Counted from the first letter of the stretch, positions 25,663 through 33,986 are shown. The stretch: 64,000 nucleotides of DNA from Pusillibacter faecalis (GCF_018408705.1 NZ_AP023420.1:2480001-2544000); one strand, 5' to 3'. Notes: generated by a model not told the origin, from the sequence alone. Made by a program: numbers and translations.

Positions 25663-27066
25663 TCAAAAAATTACTTTTATGCTAACACCATCGTCTGTAT
25701 TTTGTACGCTTACTTCAGCATTATGCAAATTGATGATTGTTTTGACAATATACAAGCCTAATCCGCTACCGCCTGTTTGACGGTTGCGTGATTGCTCCAC
25801 ACGATAAAACGGCTCAAACAGTTTGGAAATATCATCTTCTGGAATGTGAACGCCCGTATTTTCTATTGTTAAATATACTTTTTCTTCTGCTTGGCGCAAA
25901 TCGACACGGATGCTGTTTCCGGGCGGCGAATATGTCGCAGCATTTCCAAGAAGATTGTCAACTACCTTTTGAAGCAGCCCCATATCGCCATCTATATAAA
26001 TGTCAGGTAACAGATTGATAGCCACAGACAATTCTTTCTGCACGAACAGATCATCGAAGGCCGCTAACCGCTGACGCAGGAATTGAGTAAAATCGAAATG
26101 TGTTTTGACGCATGAATATTGCGGGGCTTCAATTCTCGAAACAGTGAGTAGCTCCTGCACCATTTTTTCTAACGAATTTGTCACTTCCAATGATTGTGCC
26201 AAATAAGTTTCTCTGTCCTTGTAGCGTCCTACTCCGCAAAGCATTCCTTGCAACTGGCCTTTGATAATTGTGATTGGAGTTTTCAGTTCATGGGAGGCCG
26301 CAGAGAAGAACTCCATCCGTCGAAGCTCTAACTCTTTTTCTTTATCAATATCGGCCTGTAGTTTTTGGTTGGCCTCCTTTAATTCCATAAGAGCCGCAGA
26401 AAGATTGCTCGACAAACTATTCAAGCTATTAGCCAATACGCCTATTTCATCTGTTCGCTCAACAGGACAAAAGTTGTTAAAATCCATATTTGCCATCCGT
26501 CTTGACATTTTACTGATTTTCTTAATGGGGGCAGTTATATACCACGCATAGAAAACCGCCACCAAAACAGAAACTATTACAATGACAATCACTAATGCTG
26601 GAAGTGCCTTATGCAACGCCTCCACCACTTGGCTTTCCTTGTCTGTGTTCTTGGCAAGTAACAAAGTATAGGAGTGTGTCTCCCCGATAAAGGAAACAGT
26701 ATAGTGTGCGCTTGTGTCGTTGGGGCTGTAGTCACTTATTTTCTTTCCTGTGGCTGTGTCCGTGTCTGTAAGGCCGACTTCTTCTCCGGCAGAGTTAAAC
26801 AGATGGAATAGATATTCATTGTTATAATCCCCAGTTAGCGTATTATTGGCGATTGAAAAATAAATGGAAGTTTCACCCTTGTCTGTCATGGACAGCTCTT
26901 GTGCAAGTTCGTCAGCTAACCACTCAACATCCGATGGAGCATAAGAATAGATATACGGCGCAAAATGGAGAATGAAAAAATAAGTTATGCCACAGCAAAA
27001 TGCTATCAAAAGTGCCGATATAATAAATACCTTAACAGACAGCTTGCTTTTAATCTTCTTTATCAA
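25663..27066 (-). CDS. Sensor histidine kinase
   Basis: 467 residues: membrane helix at 12-34, extracellular sensor at 35-165, second helix at about 166-188, HAMP linker (ITAPIKKISKMSRRMANMDF), HisKA with the phospho-accepting His in ASHELKTPITII, and HATPase with DNLLGNAATYS and GGSGLGLYIVKTI. The domain order and length are those of OmpR-partner kinases such as the VanS/PhoR type. It overlaps the response regulator gene by 17 bases. The signal is unknown; cell-envelope stress or an antimicrobial peptide would be typical. Confidence 0.9.
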   Translation of the reverse strand: MIKKIKSKLSVKVFIISALLIAFCCGITYFFILHFAPYIYSYAPSDVEWLADELAQELSMTDKGETSIYFSIANNTLTGDYNNEYLFHLFNSAGEEVGLTDTDTATGKKISDYSPNDTSAHYTVSFIGETHSYTLLLAKNTDKESQVVEALHKALPALVIVIVIVSVLVAVFYAWYITAPIKKISKMSRRMANMDFNNFCPVERTDEIGVLANSLNSLSSNLSAALMELKEANQKLQADIDKEKELELRRMEFFSAASHELKTPITIIKGQLQGMLCGVGRYKDRETYLAQSLEVTNSLEKMVQELLTVSRIEAPQYSCVKTHFDFTQFLRQRLAAFDDLFVQKELSVAINLLPDIYIDGDMGLLQKVVDNLLGNAATYSPPGNSIRVDLRQAEEKVYLTIENTGVHIPEDDISKLFEPFYRVEQSRNRQTGGSGLGLYIVKTIINLHNAEVSVQNTDDGVSIKVIF

Positions 27067-27721
27067 TTCTATATCCCACCCCTCTGATTGTTTCTATATA
27101 ATCGGCCTGCCCCAACTTCTTCCGCAGGTTTTTTATATGCGTGTCAATAATCCGTTCATCTCCGAAAAATTCATATTTCCAAAGTGTTTGTAACAAATTT
27201 TGCCGTGTCAATATCCTGCCTTTGTGGGTCAGCAATTCCCGCAGGATTTCAAACTCACGAGGCGTTAGGTCAATAGGCTCTGCTGTTGTATAAACTTTGT
27301 AACCGTCCAAGTCCAAAGTTAAATCCCGATATGATATGGTGTGTGGCATATCTTCTTGTTGGGAAGAACGGCGCAATATCGCCGCAATTTTTCGTATCAA
27401 CACAGACATGGAAAACGGTTTTGTAATATAATCATCCGCCTCTAAATCTAATCCCTTGATCTGATTTTCTTCTGCGTCCAAAGCTGTGAGCATAACAATA
27501 GGAATATTGGATTTTCGCCGGATAACTTCACACACTCCGTAGCCGTCGATTTTGGGGAGCATAATATCGAGCAAAACCAAATCAAAACTCCGCTCGGAAA
27601 AATAGGAAAGAGCTTCAACCCCATCGGAAGCCAAAGTAACCTCATAGCCAGCCTCTTGTATAAAGTCATGTAATAGCGCCTGTATCGCCAAGTCATCTTC
27701 AACTATCAAAATTTTCTGCAT
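27050..27721 (-). CDS. OmpR-family response regulator
   Basis: 223 residues. The receiver domain has the acidic pair EDD near residue 8, phospho-accepting Asp in LVLLDIMLPKIDGYG and Lys in ITKPFS. The C-terminal winged helix (LTPREFEILRELLTHKGRIL, RIIDTHIKNLRKKLG) binds DNA. It is first gene of the leftward unit with the kinase. A direct role in the lipoprotein gene or in ICE regulation is plausible but not shown by the sequence. Confidence 0.92.
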   Translation of the reverse strand: MQKILIVEDDLAIQALLHDFIQEAGYEVTLASDGVEALSYFSERSFDLVLLDIMLPKIDGYGVCEVIRRKSNIPIVMLTALDAEENQIKGLDLEADDYITKPFSMSVLIRKIAAILRRSSQQEDMPHTISYRDLTLDLDGYKVYTTAEPIDLTPREFEILRELLTHKGRILTRQNLLQTLWKYEFFGDERIIDTHIKNLRKKLGQADYIETIRGVGYRIDKED

Positions 27722-27809
27722 AGTCCCACCTCCCGACTTCTAATTGTAGCAGAGGAATATGTATCTATTGTGGAGTTTCAAAATTTTTGTCAGTATCTAT
27801 TATACCGCC

Positions 27810-27851
27810 GTCCCTTCGGACTATCAATGATGTCGTGCGTCCCGAAGGGAC
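27810..27851. repeat. Inverted repeat in the regulator intergenic region
   Basis: GTCCCTTCGG (27810-27819) and its exact complement CCGAAGGGAC (27842-27851), 22 bases apart. It lies between the response regulator and the divergent XRE gene and may be an operator for either. Confidence 0.6.
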
Positions 27852-27935
27852 AATAAAATACTACTAAAACATAAAATTGTGTTTCGTTCTCATAATCACA
27901 CCTGAAATGTAAAATGATATAGGGGTGATATGAGA

Positions 27936-28292
27936 ATGTACCAAGACACCAGACGGCTTGACTTCCACGCATTAGGCCGGGAGATCAAGCGCAAAAGAGA
28001 GGCGAAAGGCTGGACACAGGAATACCTTGCACAGCTCGTAGACCGTACCCCTCGTTCCATTATGTATTTTGAGAACCGGGGCCAGCATCCGAGCCTGAAC
28101 ACCTTTTACCAAATCGTCACCCTGTTGGACATTTCCGTAGACCAGTTTTTCTATCCTGACAGGCAGAATGGCGAAAGCGACTGCCGCCAGCATATTGACA
28201 GGATGCTAAACTCAATGGACGAGAATGAATTGACGATCATGGAAGCCACCGCAGAGGGAATACAAAAAGCCAGAGAAACGGAGGGAGCGTAA
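27936..28292 (+). CDS. XRE-family ICE regulator
   Basis: 118 residues from the ATG at 27936, where AGGGGTG is about 8 bases upstream; the ATG at 27930 is too close to that site. Residues 10-70 form a Cro/C1 helix-turn-helix (GWTQEYLAQLVDRTPRSIMY). The C-terminal part (MLNSMDENELTIMEATAEGI) is typical of small ICE repressors. It is transcribed against the transfer operon and may repress it. A Gly/Ala-rich C-terminus follows with no other domain. Confidence 0.82.
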   Translation: MYQDTRRLDFHALGREIKRKREAKGWTQEYLAQLVDRTPRSIMYFENRGQHPSLNTFYQIVTLLDISVDQFFYPDRQNGESDCRQHIDRMLNSMDENELTIMEATAEGIQKARETEGA

Positions 28293-28431
28293 GAAACGGC
28301 GCTGCCTCCGTTTTTCCGTGGAGTTTCCGGGGGACGCACTAACGGCAAGCAGGGCAAGTGTAGCCACACTTGCTATTTTTGCAATCCTGCGGGCTGCAAA
28401 AACGCTTGTTGGGGAGCCTCCCCAAACCCGG

Positions 28432-28454
28432 CTTTGGGACTTTTTGTCCCAAAG
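28432..28454. repeat. ICE dyad copy 3
   Basis: CTTTGGGAC-TTTTT-GTCCCAAAG, fully paired arms, 23 bases beyond the relaxase stop codon. Confidence 0.9.
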
Positions 28455-28477
28455 TAATTTGTCTGCGTCACCGTTCG

Positions 28478-29902
28478 CTATCGCTCCTGTTCCTTTTTGC
28501 GCTGGCCGTCCGTGACGCCCAGCAGATGGTCAATGTTGGCCTTGACCGCCACGGCCTGCCGCATTTCCTCCTGCGCCGAGCGGTACTCGGTATAGAGCGC
28601 CTTTTTCTGCGCCGCCAGTTGGCGGCGTTTTTCTTTTAGCTCTGCCATCTTGGGCAGCTTTTCACCGCCCAGCAGTTCTCCCATCGTGGCCTTGGCTGCC
28701 CGGTAGTCCGCCAACTCCGCTTCATGCTCGGCAAGGTATTTCCGGCTGTACTTTGTAGCCTTGTACCCGTCAAAGACGGGGCGGGTCTTGGCGTACCGCA
28801 CCACGGCTCCCATCAGCTCGGAGGTTACGGACAGGTCAGCCTCCGTCCGTCGGAGCTGCTCGGTCAGAGTGTGAAAACGGGAAACGGCGTTCTCGGCCTT
28901 TGCAGAGAGCTGGTCATACTCGGTGATATTCTGCTCCTGCATGAATTGAAGCGCCGCCGCCATCTGTTTAAGGTTATAGACCTTTGCCCACCGTGCATGG
29001 GCCGCACCCTTGCCGGAGCGCAGGCGCTCCTGTATATCCACGATCAGATTGACACGGCGAGGGGCGGCAGGCGCAGGAACAGGCTGCTCCGGGAGTGGGC
29101 GCTCCCCGGCGATGACGGCCTTGATGTCCTCGGGATCGTAACCGTCCCCGAGGGTGGTCGCCCGCAACCGGGTCGCCCGCTCCTGTCCCGGAACAAGAAA
29201 AGAAATCACACCGCCGCGCCCATGCTTGACCGTGAAGCCGGACGCCTCCATGAGCCGGAGGAAATCATCAAAATCAGCGGGGCGTTTAGCAAGAGCTTCA
29301 TTGATGGCAAGCCGTAGCTGCTCCTTGTATGGGGGCTGCCGCTCCGTCCCCAGCCATGCCCCGTAATGGAGAAATCGTCCCTTGCTGTGCAGTTTGGGAT
29401 TGGTAATGACGGACAGATCATTTTCAAGACAAATGCGGTCAGAGAGCCGCCGCACCGCACGGCCAGAGCCGATAAAGTCCCGGAACTTCCGGGTGCAGTC
29501 CAGCGAGGTCGAGTTGTAATAAATGTGATTATGGATGTGCGCCTTGTCCGTGTGGGTGGCAACGAAAAAGGCGTACTTGCCCTTTGTCCAGCGCATCGCC
29601 GTTTCATAGCCGATGTGGTTGGCCTCCTCCGGCGTGATCTCCCCGGGCTTGAATGACTGGCGGATCTGATAGCAAAGCACATCCGCGTCCCGCCGCTGCT
29701 CCCGGCCTGTGACAGCCTTGTACTTGGCCTTGCTTAGTAGGAACTCGGCATCGGCGGTCATGTGGTCGCAGCCGTAGGACGAGATCAATTCGCCGCCCTC
29801 GGTCTTGTCCGGGTTTTGCCCGTAGTCAAACCGCTCTTTCAAGGACTGCGCGATGGTTTCGCCCTTGCTGATTTTGTGCTTCTTGTAGTAGGTCGTGGCC
29901 GT
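28478..29902 (-). CDS. ICE relaxase (VirD2-like mobilization nuclease)
   Basis: About 474 residues if translation starts at 29902. The body includes ISSYGCDHMTADAEFLLSK, IRQSFKPGEITPEEANHIGY and the metal-binding His region ATHTDKAHIHNHIYYNS, all typical of the Tn1549-type relaxase that nicks oriT and leads the DNA into the recipient. The family normally begins MATT; here the matching codons read ACG-GCC-ACG-ACC, with AAGGAGGG correctly spaced upstream, so the start is a non-AUG ACG. A shorter start (TTG, 29842) would drop the conserved N-terminus. C-terminal coiled coil. Confidence 0.88.
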   Translation of the reverse strand, partial: TATTYYKKHKISKGETIAQSLKERFDYGQNPDKTEGGELISSYGCDHMTADAEFLLSKAKYKAVTGREQRRDADVLCYQIRQSFKPGEITPEEANHIGYETAMRWTKGKYAFFVATHTDKAHIHNHIYYNSTSLDCTRKFRDFIGSGRAVRRLSDRICLENDLSVITNPKLHSKGRFLHYGAWLGTERQPPYKEQLRLAINEALAKRPADFDDFLRLMEASGFTVKHGRGGVISFLVPGQERATRLRATTLGDGYDPEDIKAVIAGERPLPEQPVPAPAAPRRVNLIVDIQERLRSGKGAAHARWAKVYNLKQMAAALQFMQEQNITEYDQLSAKAENAVSRFHTLTEQLRRTEADLSVTSELMGAVVRYAKTRPVFDGYKATKYSRKYLAEHEAELADYRAAKATMGELLGGEKLPKMAELKEKRRQLAAQKKALYTEYRSAQEEMRQAVAVKANIDHLLGVTDGQRKKEQER

Positions 29903-29960
29903 AGGCAGCCCTCCTTCCGATATGATAAACGGCGGCTGTGGTCAGCCGCCGTCGTTTCAG

Positions 29961-29983
29961 CTTTGGGACATTTTGTCCCGAAG
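29961..29983. repeat. ICE dyad copy 4
   Basis: CTTTGGGAC-ATTTT-GTCCCGAAG, between the relaxase start and the stop of the small membrane protein gene. Confidence 0.9.
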
Positions 29984-29985
29984 TA

Positions 29986-30273
29986 TCAGCCGGTGATGAA
30001 ATCCCGCAGGGCGAACTTGGCCGAGTGCAGCTTGTCCACCAGCCACTCAGCGATGGCGGGAACGCCAAAGGGAGAAACGAGGAACGCAAGGGTGAGGAAC
30101 ACAATCCCGCCCGCCGTCTGCCCACCAATGAACAGGATGATGGAGAGCAGCGTCAGCACAATGCAGCCCATCTCACACACGGCGGACGCCACGCAGAACA
30201 GGAATGTGACCATAGCGGCCAGCAGGGACAGCGCCACCATCACGGGGGCGGCAAGGATTTTGAGAACGATCAT
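29986..30273 (-). CDS. CD1845-like small membrane protein
   Basis: 95 residues from the ATG at 30273, with GGAGG 8 bases upstream. Three hydrophobic stretches (LKILAAPVMVALSLLAAMVT, EMGCIVLTLLSIILFIGG, GIVFLTLAFLVSPFG) are followed by a short amphipathic tail (KLHSAKFALRDFITG). It matches a conserved small protein encoded just upstream of the relaxase in Clostridial ICEs. Its role is unknown, and it could dock the relaxosome to the membrane. Confidence 0.7.
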   Translation of the reverse strand: MIVLKILAAPVMVALSLLAAMVTFLFCVASAVCEMGCIVLTLLSIILFIGGQTAGGIVFLTLAFLVSPFGVPAIAEWLVDKLHSAKFALRDFITG

Positions 30274-30369
30274 AGCAGCTACCTCCATCAAAAAATCGGG
30301 TTGGTCAGTCCTTCTACCCATATTATACCGCTGGGAAAATAGGCACACAAGGATGTCGAGCTTTCTCCG

Positions 30370-30392
30370 CTTTGGGACAAAATGTCCCGAAG
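30370..30392. repeat. ICE dyad copy 5
   Basis: CTTTGGGAC-AAAAT-GTCCCGAAG, between the divergent membrane protein gene and the AbiJ-like cargo gene. Confidence 0.9.
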
Positions 30393-30456
30393 TCTTATTG
30401 AGTATAGGTAGAGATAGTTGTATAATATATAATCATATTTGGAGGAGGATGAGATG

Positions 30457-31170
30457 ATGGATTCAAGTCTATTAGTTTTTGCAGCAGACATTTTAGGTGA
30501 TACTACAGGTGGCTTAACTGGAAGTAAGATTGCAAAATACTGTGTAGGATATTCAATAGAATACAATGTTAAAATTCCTTATGCTACTTATCCTTTTCCT
30601 AAAAATGTCCCTAACAAGCGAACTGCTCTGTTTGAAAACTTAAAGTGCTTCAGCGATGTTCAACGCACCCATATTATTAAAGAATTGTGTGAACTTCCCG
30701 AGATGGAAAACAATCCCCAAGTCGGAATCTTAAAAAAGAAGTTATCAGAGCGAACAGGGAGCACCACAAAAAATTCTGTAGATGCTAAGATTATCGCAAA
30801 AACACAACATTGGCTCGCCTCATATCCTCGAGCTCTCAAATCGTATGAGCAAGCTATCGAAAAATTTGAAAATGGAGAATATCAGAGGAACACCTTAGAT
30901 GACATGAGATTTTCTCTTGAAATGCTCATTAAAGATTTATTGGGAAACGAGCGATCATTAGAAAACAATAAAAACGACTTGGGTACACAGTTAAAGCAAA
31001 AAAATGTTTCAAGTGAATTTAGGAATATGGTAACGACGCTTATTACTTACTTTTGCTCATATCAAAACGATCATGTCAAACATAATGATGACATTAAAGA
31101 AAATGAGCTTGAGTACACCATTGAATTTACCAGCACATTGATGAAGTTCTTGATTAAAACATTAGGATAA
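30457..31170 (+). CDS. AbiJ-like candidate abortive-infection protein (cargo)
   Basis: 237 residues from the ATG at 30457, with GGAGGAGG 8 bases upstream. The N-terminus (FAADILGDTTGGLTGSKIAK ... NKRTALFENLKCF) resembles the AbiJ N-terminal domain pattern of a GlTgseI motif followed by tKr-LyxaF. The C-terminal half (LDDMRFSLEMLIKDLLG ... NDHVKHNDDIKENELEYT) resembles HEPN/Abi_C-type helices. The gene is markedly AT-rich, runs against the transfer operon, and has its own terminator, all signs of inserted cargo. A phage-defence role is inferred, not shown. Confidence 0.5.
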   Translation: MDSSLLVFAADILGDTTGGLTGSKIAKYCVGYSIEYNVKIPYATYPFPKNVPNKRTALFENLKCFSDVQRTHIIKELCELPEMENNPQVGILKKKLSERTGSTTKNSVDAKIIAKTQHWLASYPRALKSYEQAIEKFENGEYQRNTLDDMRFSLEMLIKDLLGNERSLENNKNDLGTQLKQKNVSSEFRNMVTTLITYFCSYQNDHVKHNDDIKENELEYTIEFTSTLMKFLIKTLG

Positions 31171-31175
31171 TACAA

Positions 31176-31215
31176 GTAAGGTGGCATATTCGCAAAATAT
31201 ACCACCTTACTTTTT
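31176..31215 (+). terminator. Terminator of the AbiJ-like gene
   Basis: GTAAGGTGG (31176-31184) pairs with CCACCTTAC (31202-31210), followed by five T. Confidence 0.85.
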
Positions 31216-31217
31216 GC

Positions 31218-31562
31218 TTAAAGTGCGACCACCGCCGACAGCTTTTTCAGCAACTCGGACAGCGGCTCCCAAAGGTCGGCATAGTCCTTTTGGAGCGCCG
31301 CGATCTCCGAGGGATAGATACCGTAGGTGTTGGCATGGATGGCCACTTGATTTAGGTTGTTGGCGCACCGCCGCTGCAAGGCCACCAGCTCCCGGATGTC
31401 CGAGAGGTCAACATGGAGGACATAGCCGTTGAGCGCCATTTTCCGCATATAGGCTCCCATGTTGGAAATCCCGGCCTCGGCCATGCGGTCAGCGATCAAC
31501 GCCTGCTCCTCTGGCGTCACCATCACATGAAGATGGACAGAGCGCCGCCGCTTTTTTGTCAA
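31218..31562 (-). CDS. MobC-like relaxosome accessory protein
   Basis: 114 residues from a TTG at 31562 that overlaps the preceding stop codon (TTGA). The N-terminal ribbon-helix-helix reads RSVHLHVMVTPEEQALIADR, followed by GISNMGAYMRKMALNG. The C-terminal part (NLNQVAIHANTYG) carries the MobC family pattern. It would bind the ICE oriT and help the relaxase nick. The gene's separation from the relaxase by the AbiJ-like gene suggests the cargo was inserted between them. Confidence 0.82.
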   Translation of the reverse strand: MTKKRRRSVHLHVMVTPEEQALIADRMAEAGISNMGAYMRKMALNGYVLHVDLSDIRELVALQRRCANNLNQVAIHANTYGIYPSEIAALQKDYADLWEPLSELLKKLSAVVAL

Positions 31563-31732
31563 CGCTCCTCACGCTCCCGGCTGCGGCGCTTGGGCGGATG
31601 CTCCCGCACCTTATCCAGCGGCTTCTCCTCCGTGGGCGGCACAGGCAGATTGTTGATGATGCCGTCAATCATGTTCCCGTTCTGCTCCATCGCAAGCTCA
31701 GCGTTCTTGTTGGAATTGCGTTCCTGATCCAT
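31559..31732 (-). CDS. Small polar ICE protein, 57 residues
   Basis: From the ATG at 31732 with AGGAGGATATTT upstream. The sequence begins MDQERNSNKNAELAMEQNG, has NLPVPPTEEKPLDK in the middle and ends in a very basic tail (PPKRRSREREER). No family recognised. It overlaps the MobC-like start by 4 bases, which suggests translational coupling and a role in DNA processing. Confidence 0.6.
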   Translation of the reverse strand: MDQERNSNKNAELAMEQNGNMIDGIINNLPVPPTEEKPLDKVREHPPKRRSREREER

Positions 31733-31742
31733 AAATATCCTC

Positions 31743-31934
31743 CTATCTGTCGCCCCGGTCAGGGGCGCTTTTCTTTGGGGCAGCTTGCCCCCGGTCAGCT
31801 TTGGCCAGTTTTGCGGCAGTTTTCATCTGCTCTCGGATCGGGCGAGGTCTGTCGGGATTGTCAGGTGCAGGCCGCAGCTCATAGTCAGACGCCTGCCGTT
31901 TCGTCAATGGCCGTGTGTAGGTCAAATACCCCAC
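31743..31934 (-). CDS. DUF4316-like C-terminal piece
   Basis: 63 residues from a GTG at 31934. The sequence YLTYTRPLTKRQASDYELRP matches the C-terminal region of larger DUF4316-type ICE proteins. It overlaps the preceding frame by 13 bases in another register, so it is either a coupled small gene or the frameshifted end of a once longer protein. No function known. Confidence 0.5.
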   Translation of the reverse strand: MGYLTYTRPLTKRQASDYELRPAPDNPDRPRPIREQMKTAAKLAKADRGQAAPKKSAPDRGDR

Positions 31935-32320
31935 GCCAGAAACGATCCATTTTCAATCGGGACACGCTGATCGTAGTTGACGATCTCATCCGGGGCGTTG
32001 CGGGGCGGCTTCGGGAATGTCCCAATGTCCACGGGGCGCTGGGTGGAGTAATACTTGTAAAGGCCGGGAGCCTCGGTCTGCTTGACGCCGACATTGTAAA
32101 GACGCCGGTATTCCTGTACCCGCGCCGCAAAATCCTGTTCCAGAGCGGCACGGTCACAGCCGTAATGCCCCCACTCATACTGCCGCTGGCCGTCCTTGTC
32201 ATCATAGCAAGCCCATGTGACATAGGGCGAGGGCGCTGCGGGGTTATGCCCCAGCGCAAAGCCCCTGCCATTTTCCAGCATGACGGCTTTAATGATCTCA
32301 TAGCCTTGGTTTTTGTCCAT
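31922..32320 (-). CDS. ICE protein of unknown function
   Basis: 132 residues. The sequence (YEIIKAVMLENGRGFALGHN, WGHYGCDRAALEQDFAARVQ) is typical of polyvalent or DUF4316-associated segments carried by Clostridial ICEs. No catalytic motif, signal or membrane segment. AGGAGGGTTT precedes the ATG. It lies 9 bases downstream of the next gene on the strand and overlaps the following small frame, so it belongs to the same transcript. Confidence 0.6.
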   Translation of the reverse strand: MDKNQGYEIIKAVMLENGRGFALGHNPAAPSPYVTWACYDDKDGQRQYEWGHYGCDRAALEQDFAARVQEYRRLYNVGVKQTEAPGLYKYYSTQRPVDIGTFPKPPRNAPDEIVNYDQRVPIENGSFLAWGI

Positions 32321-32329
32321 AAACCCTCC

Positions 32330-33286
32330 TCACCGTGATACATCTTTCTCCGCCCGTTTCGCAAAGGGCTGGAGCTGATAGGGACTTTTGCCGTCCTCCG
32401 GGCGCAAGAAGTCCAGCCTTGCGGCGGCGCGGATGGCGTTCTGATTGAGCTGCCGCTGCCATGCCCCTTGGCTGGGCGCCCACTTGAAGCCCTCGCTTTT
32501 GAGCGCCTGCCGGGTGTCGGCGTCCGGCTTATCCGCAAAAACGAGCTGCAATCGGTTCTCTGCCTCATTGACCTTGACCTCCCCACCGGGGAATGTCCAG
32601 CCGACAAACTCCGCCTTGTGGCTCAGCTCCTCGATGCGCTGGCGCACACGGCGGATATTGGCGTTATTGTTGGTGAGCAGATAGGACGGAAACGGAACGG
32701 GGTCTTTGCGCCAGTCTTGGGACATGGACGCCGTGACCTTTTCCACCTGCTCCGCCGTCAGCTCGGGGCAGCCCTCCAGCGTCTTGTGCTTGCGGTAGTA
32801 GGCATTGACCGCCTTCATCATGGCCTGCTGTGACTTCATTCCCTCCAGCTTTTTCGTGAGCTTTTCCACGGCAAGGTCATCGTCGGCGCTGATACCGCCC
32901 CGGCCTGTGGAGCGGATCTTATCCAGCAGCTTTTCAATTTCGGCGTACTCTCCGTAGTTGCGATCCCGGGCGGCGTTCTGCTTGGCCTTTTTCGCCACGG
33001 GGAAATTGCCGCCCCCGGTAATCAGAATAGACGGCACACGGGCGTCAATGGCGTTGCGCTCATTGAGGTTTTCCGCCAATCTGCGGGCGTAGAGGTCAAC
33101 AAGGGCGTCGATCTTATCGTGGTACATGGGATCGACCCGCGCTTTCTGCTTCTCTGCCAGCGCATAGGCTTCATCCACCATCGCCCGGTAGCCCGCCGTG
33201 GCCGAGCCGGGGGCATAGTCGGAATAGCTGTTCATGTCCTTTGCCCGCTTTGCCGCCGCCTCGCTGATCTCATAATATTTAGGCAT
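32330..33286 (-). CDS. Large polyvalent-type ICE protein
   Basis: 318 residues from the ATG at 33286 with AAAGGAGG upstream. The N-terminal two thirds are helical and charged (PKYYEISEAAAKRAKDMNSY, KLTKKLEGMKSQQAMMKAV), and the C-terminal third (FADKPDADTRQALKSEGFKW) resembles domains found in DUF3560-type or polyvalent proteins that enter the recipient with the ICE. No enzymatic motif identified. Dyad copy 6 lies just upstream of the start. Confidence 0.6.
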   Translation of the reverse strand: MPKYYEISEAAAKRAKDMNSYSDYAPGSATAGYRAMVDEAYALAEKQKARVDPMYHDKIDALVDLYARRLAENLNERNAIDARVPSILITGGGNFPVAKKAKQNAARDRNYGEYAEIEKLLDKIRSTGRGGISADDDLAVEKLTKKLEGMKSQQAMMKAVNAYYRKHKTLEGCPELTAEQVEKVTASMSQDWRKDPVPFPSYLLTNNNANIRRVRQRIEELSHKAEFVGWTFPGGEVKVNEAENRLQLVFADKPDADTRQALKSEGFKWAPSQGAWQRQLNQNAIRAAARLDFLRPEDGKSPYQLQPFAKRAEKDVSR

Positions 33287-33307
33287 AAGTCCTCCTTTCA
33301 GCCGGGA

Positions 33308-33330
33308 CTTCGGGACAAAATGTCCCAAAG
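33308..33330. repeat. ICE dyad copy 6
   Basis: CTTCGGGAC-AAAAT-GTCCCAAAG, 21 bases upstream of the start at 33286. Confidence 0.9.
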
Positions 33331-33406
33331 CCCCAGCGCTTGGATGTGGAAAGTATTTCTGCGAAAACAGGGGCGGACGGGAAAACATACCGCCCACCCC
33401 GAAAGC

Positions 33407-33446
33407 GCCCCGGAAAAGCCTTGTAAATACAGGCGTTTTCCGGGGC
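33407..33446. repeat. GC-rich hairpin with T-run on the plus strand
   Basis: GCCCCGGAAAA (33407-33417) pairs with TTTTCCGGGGC (33436-33446), with an inner GCC/GGC pair. TATTTTT follows on the plus strand, so it is not oriented as a terminator of the minus-strand operon. Confidence 0.6.
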
Positions 33447-33460
33447 TATTTTTCCATGCG

Positions 33461-33811
33461 CTACCTCCGTTTGCGGCGCATATACGCCCGCTTCTGCTCC
33501 CGCAGGGCAGCCCCGGCGCAGGCCGGGGAGCAGTACCGCTGCCGCCCATCCGGGAGGAAAGCCCTGCCACATACCGGGCAAGGCCGGGTTTCTGTGATAC
33601 GCTCCACGGTCAGCGACCTTTCCAGCACAGGATCAAGGGGCAGCACCGCCGCGCGGAAATAGCGGCAATAAGCGCCCGTCCAGCACTTGCCCAGCATATA
33701 GCAGGGACAGTCCAGCGGCAGGCAGCCATAGTCTTTATTGTAGTTGGCGCACCATTTTGTCACCAGCTTGCGGATCGCCGCTTTTTCCTGCCGGGTCAGC
33801 TCACGGCTCAT
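33461..33811 (-). CDS. Cysteine-rich VLP-type protein
   Basis: 116 residues from the ATG at 33811. It has two Cys clusters: DYGCLPLDCPCYMLGKCW, the segment with the name-giving pattern, and RPCPVCGRAFLP ... RYCSPACAGAA, a zinc-finger-like ribbon. A basic tail (KRAYMRRKRR) follows. The family is conserved in ICE transfer operons; a nucleic-acid-binding role is likely but unproved. It overlaps the next small gene by 11 bases. Confidence 0.75.
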   Translation of the reverse strand: MSRELTRQEKAAIRKLVTKWCANYNKDYGCLPLDCPCYMLGKCWTGAYCRYFRAAVLPLDPVLERSLTVERITETRPCPVCGRAFLPDGRQRYCSPACAGAALREQKRAYMRRKRR

Positions 33812-33986
33812 GTTTGCCCCCCGTCTTTGGCGCAAGCTGTTCTCGATAGCAGAACATACAGCCGATCCCGCGCCAGTAGGGGCAGCCATCACAGCGGGAG
33901 CCTTTGGGCGGCAGGCTGGGCGGAACACCCTTGAAGTAGCTTTTTTCTTTCATAAAGTCCTCATAGGGGCTGTTGGTAAATCTCAT
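33801..33986 (-). CDS. Small Cys-containing ICE protein
   Basis: 61 residues starting MRFTNSPYEDFMKEKSYFKG, with CDGCPYWRGIGCMFC as a probable metal-binding cluster. Overlaps the DUF4366 gene stop by 4 bases and the Cys-rich VLP-type gene by 11, so all three are coupled. No function known. Confidence 0.65.
   Translation of the reverse strand: MRFTNSPYEDFMKEKSYFKGVPPSLPPKGSRCDGCPYWRGIGCMFCYREQLAPKTGGKHEP

Noticed and set aside
24767..27721. Vancomycin-resistance-type module
   Set aside because: A two-component pair is present as in Tn1549, but no van ligase, dehydrogenase or dipeptidase genes accompany it.
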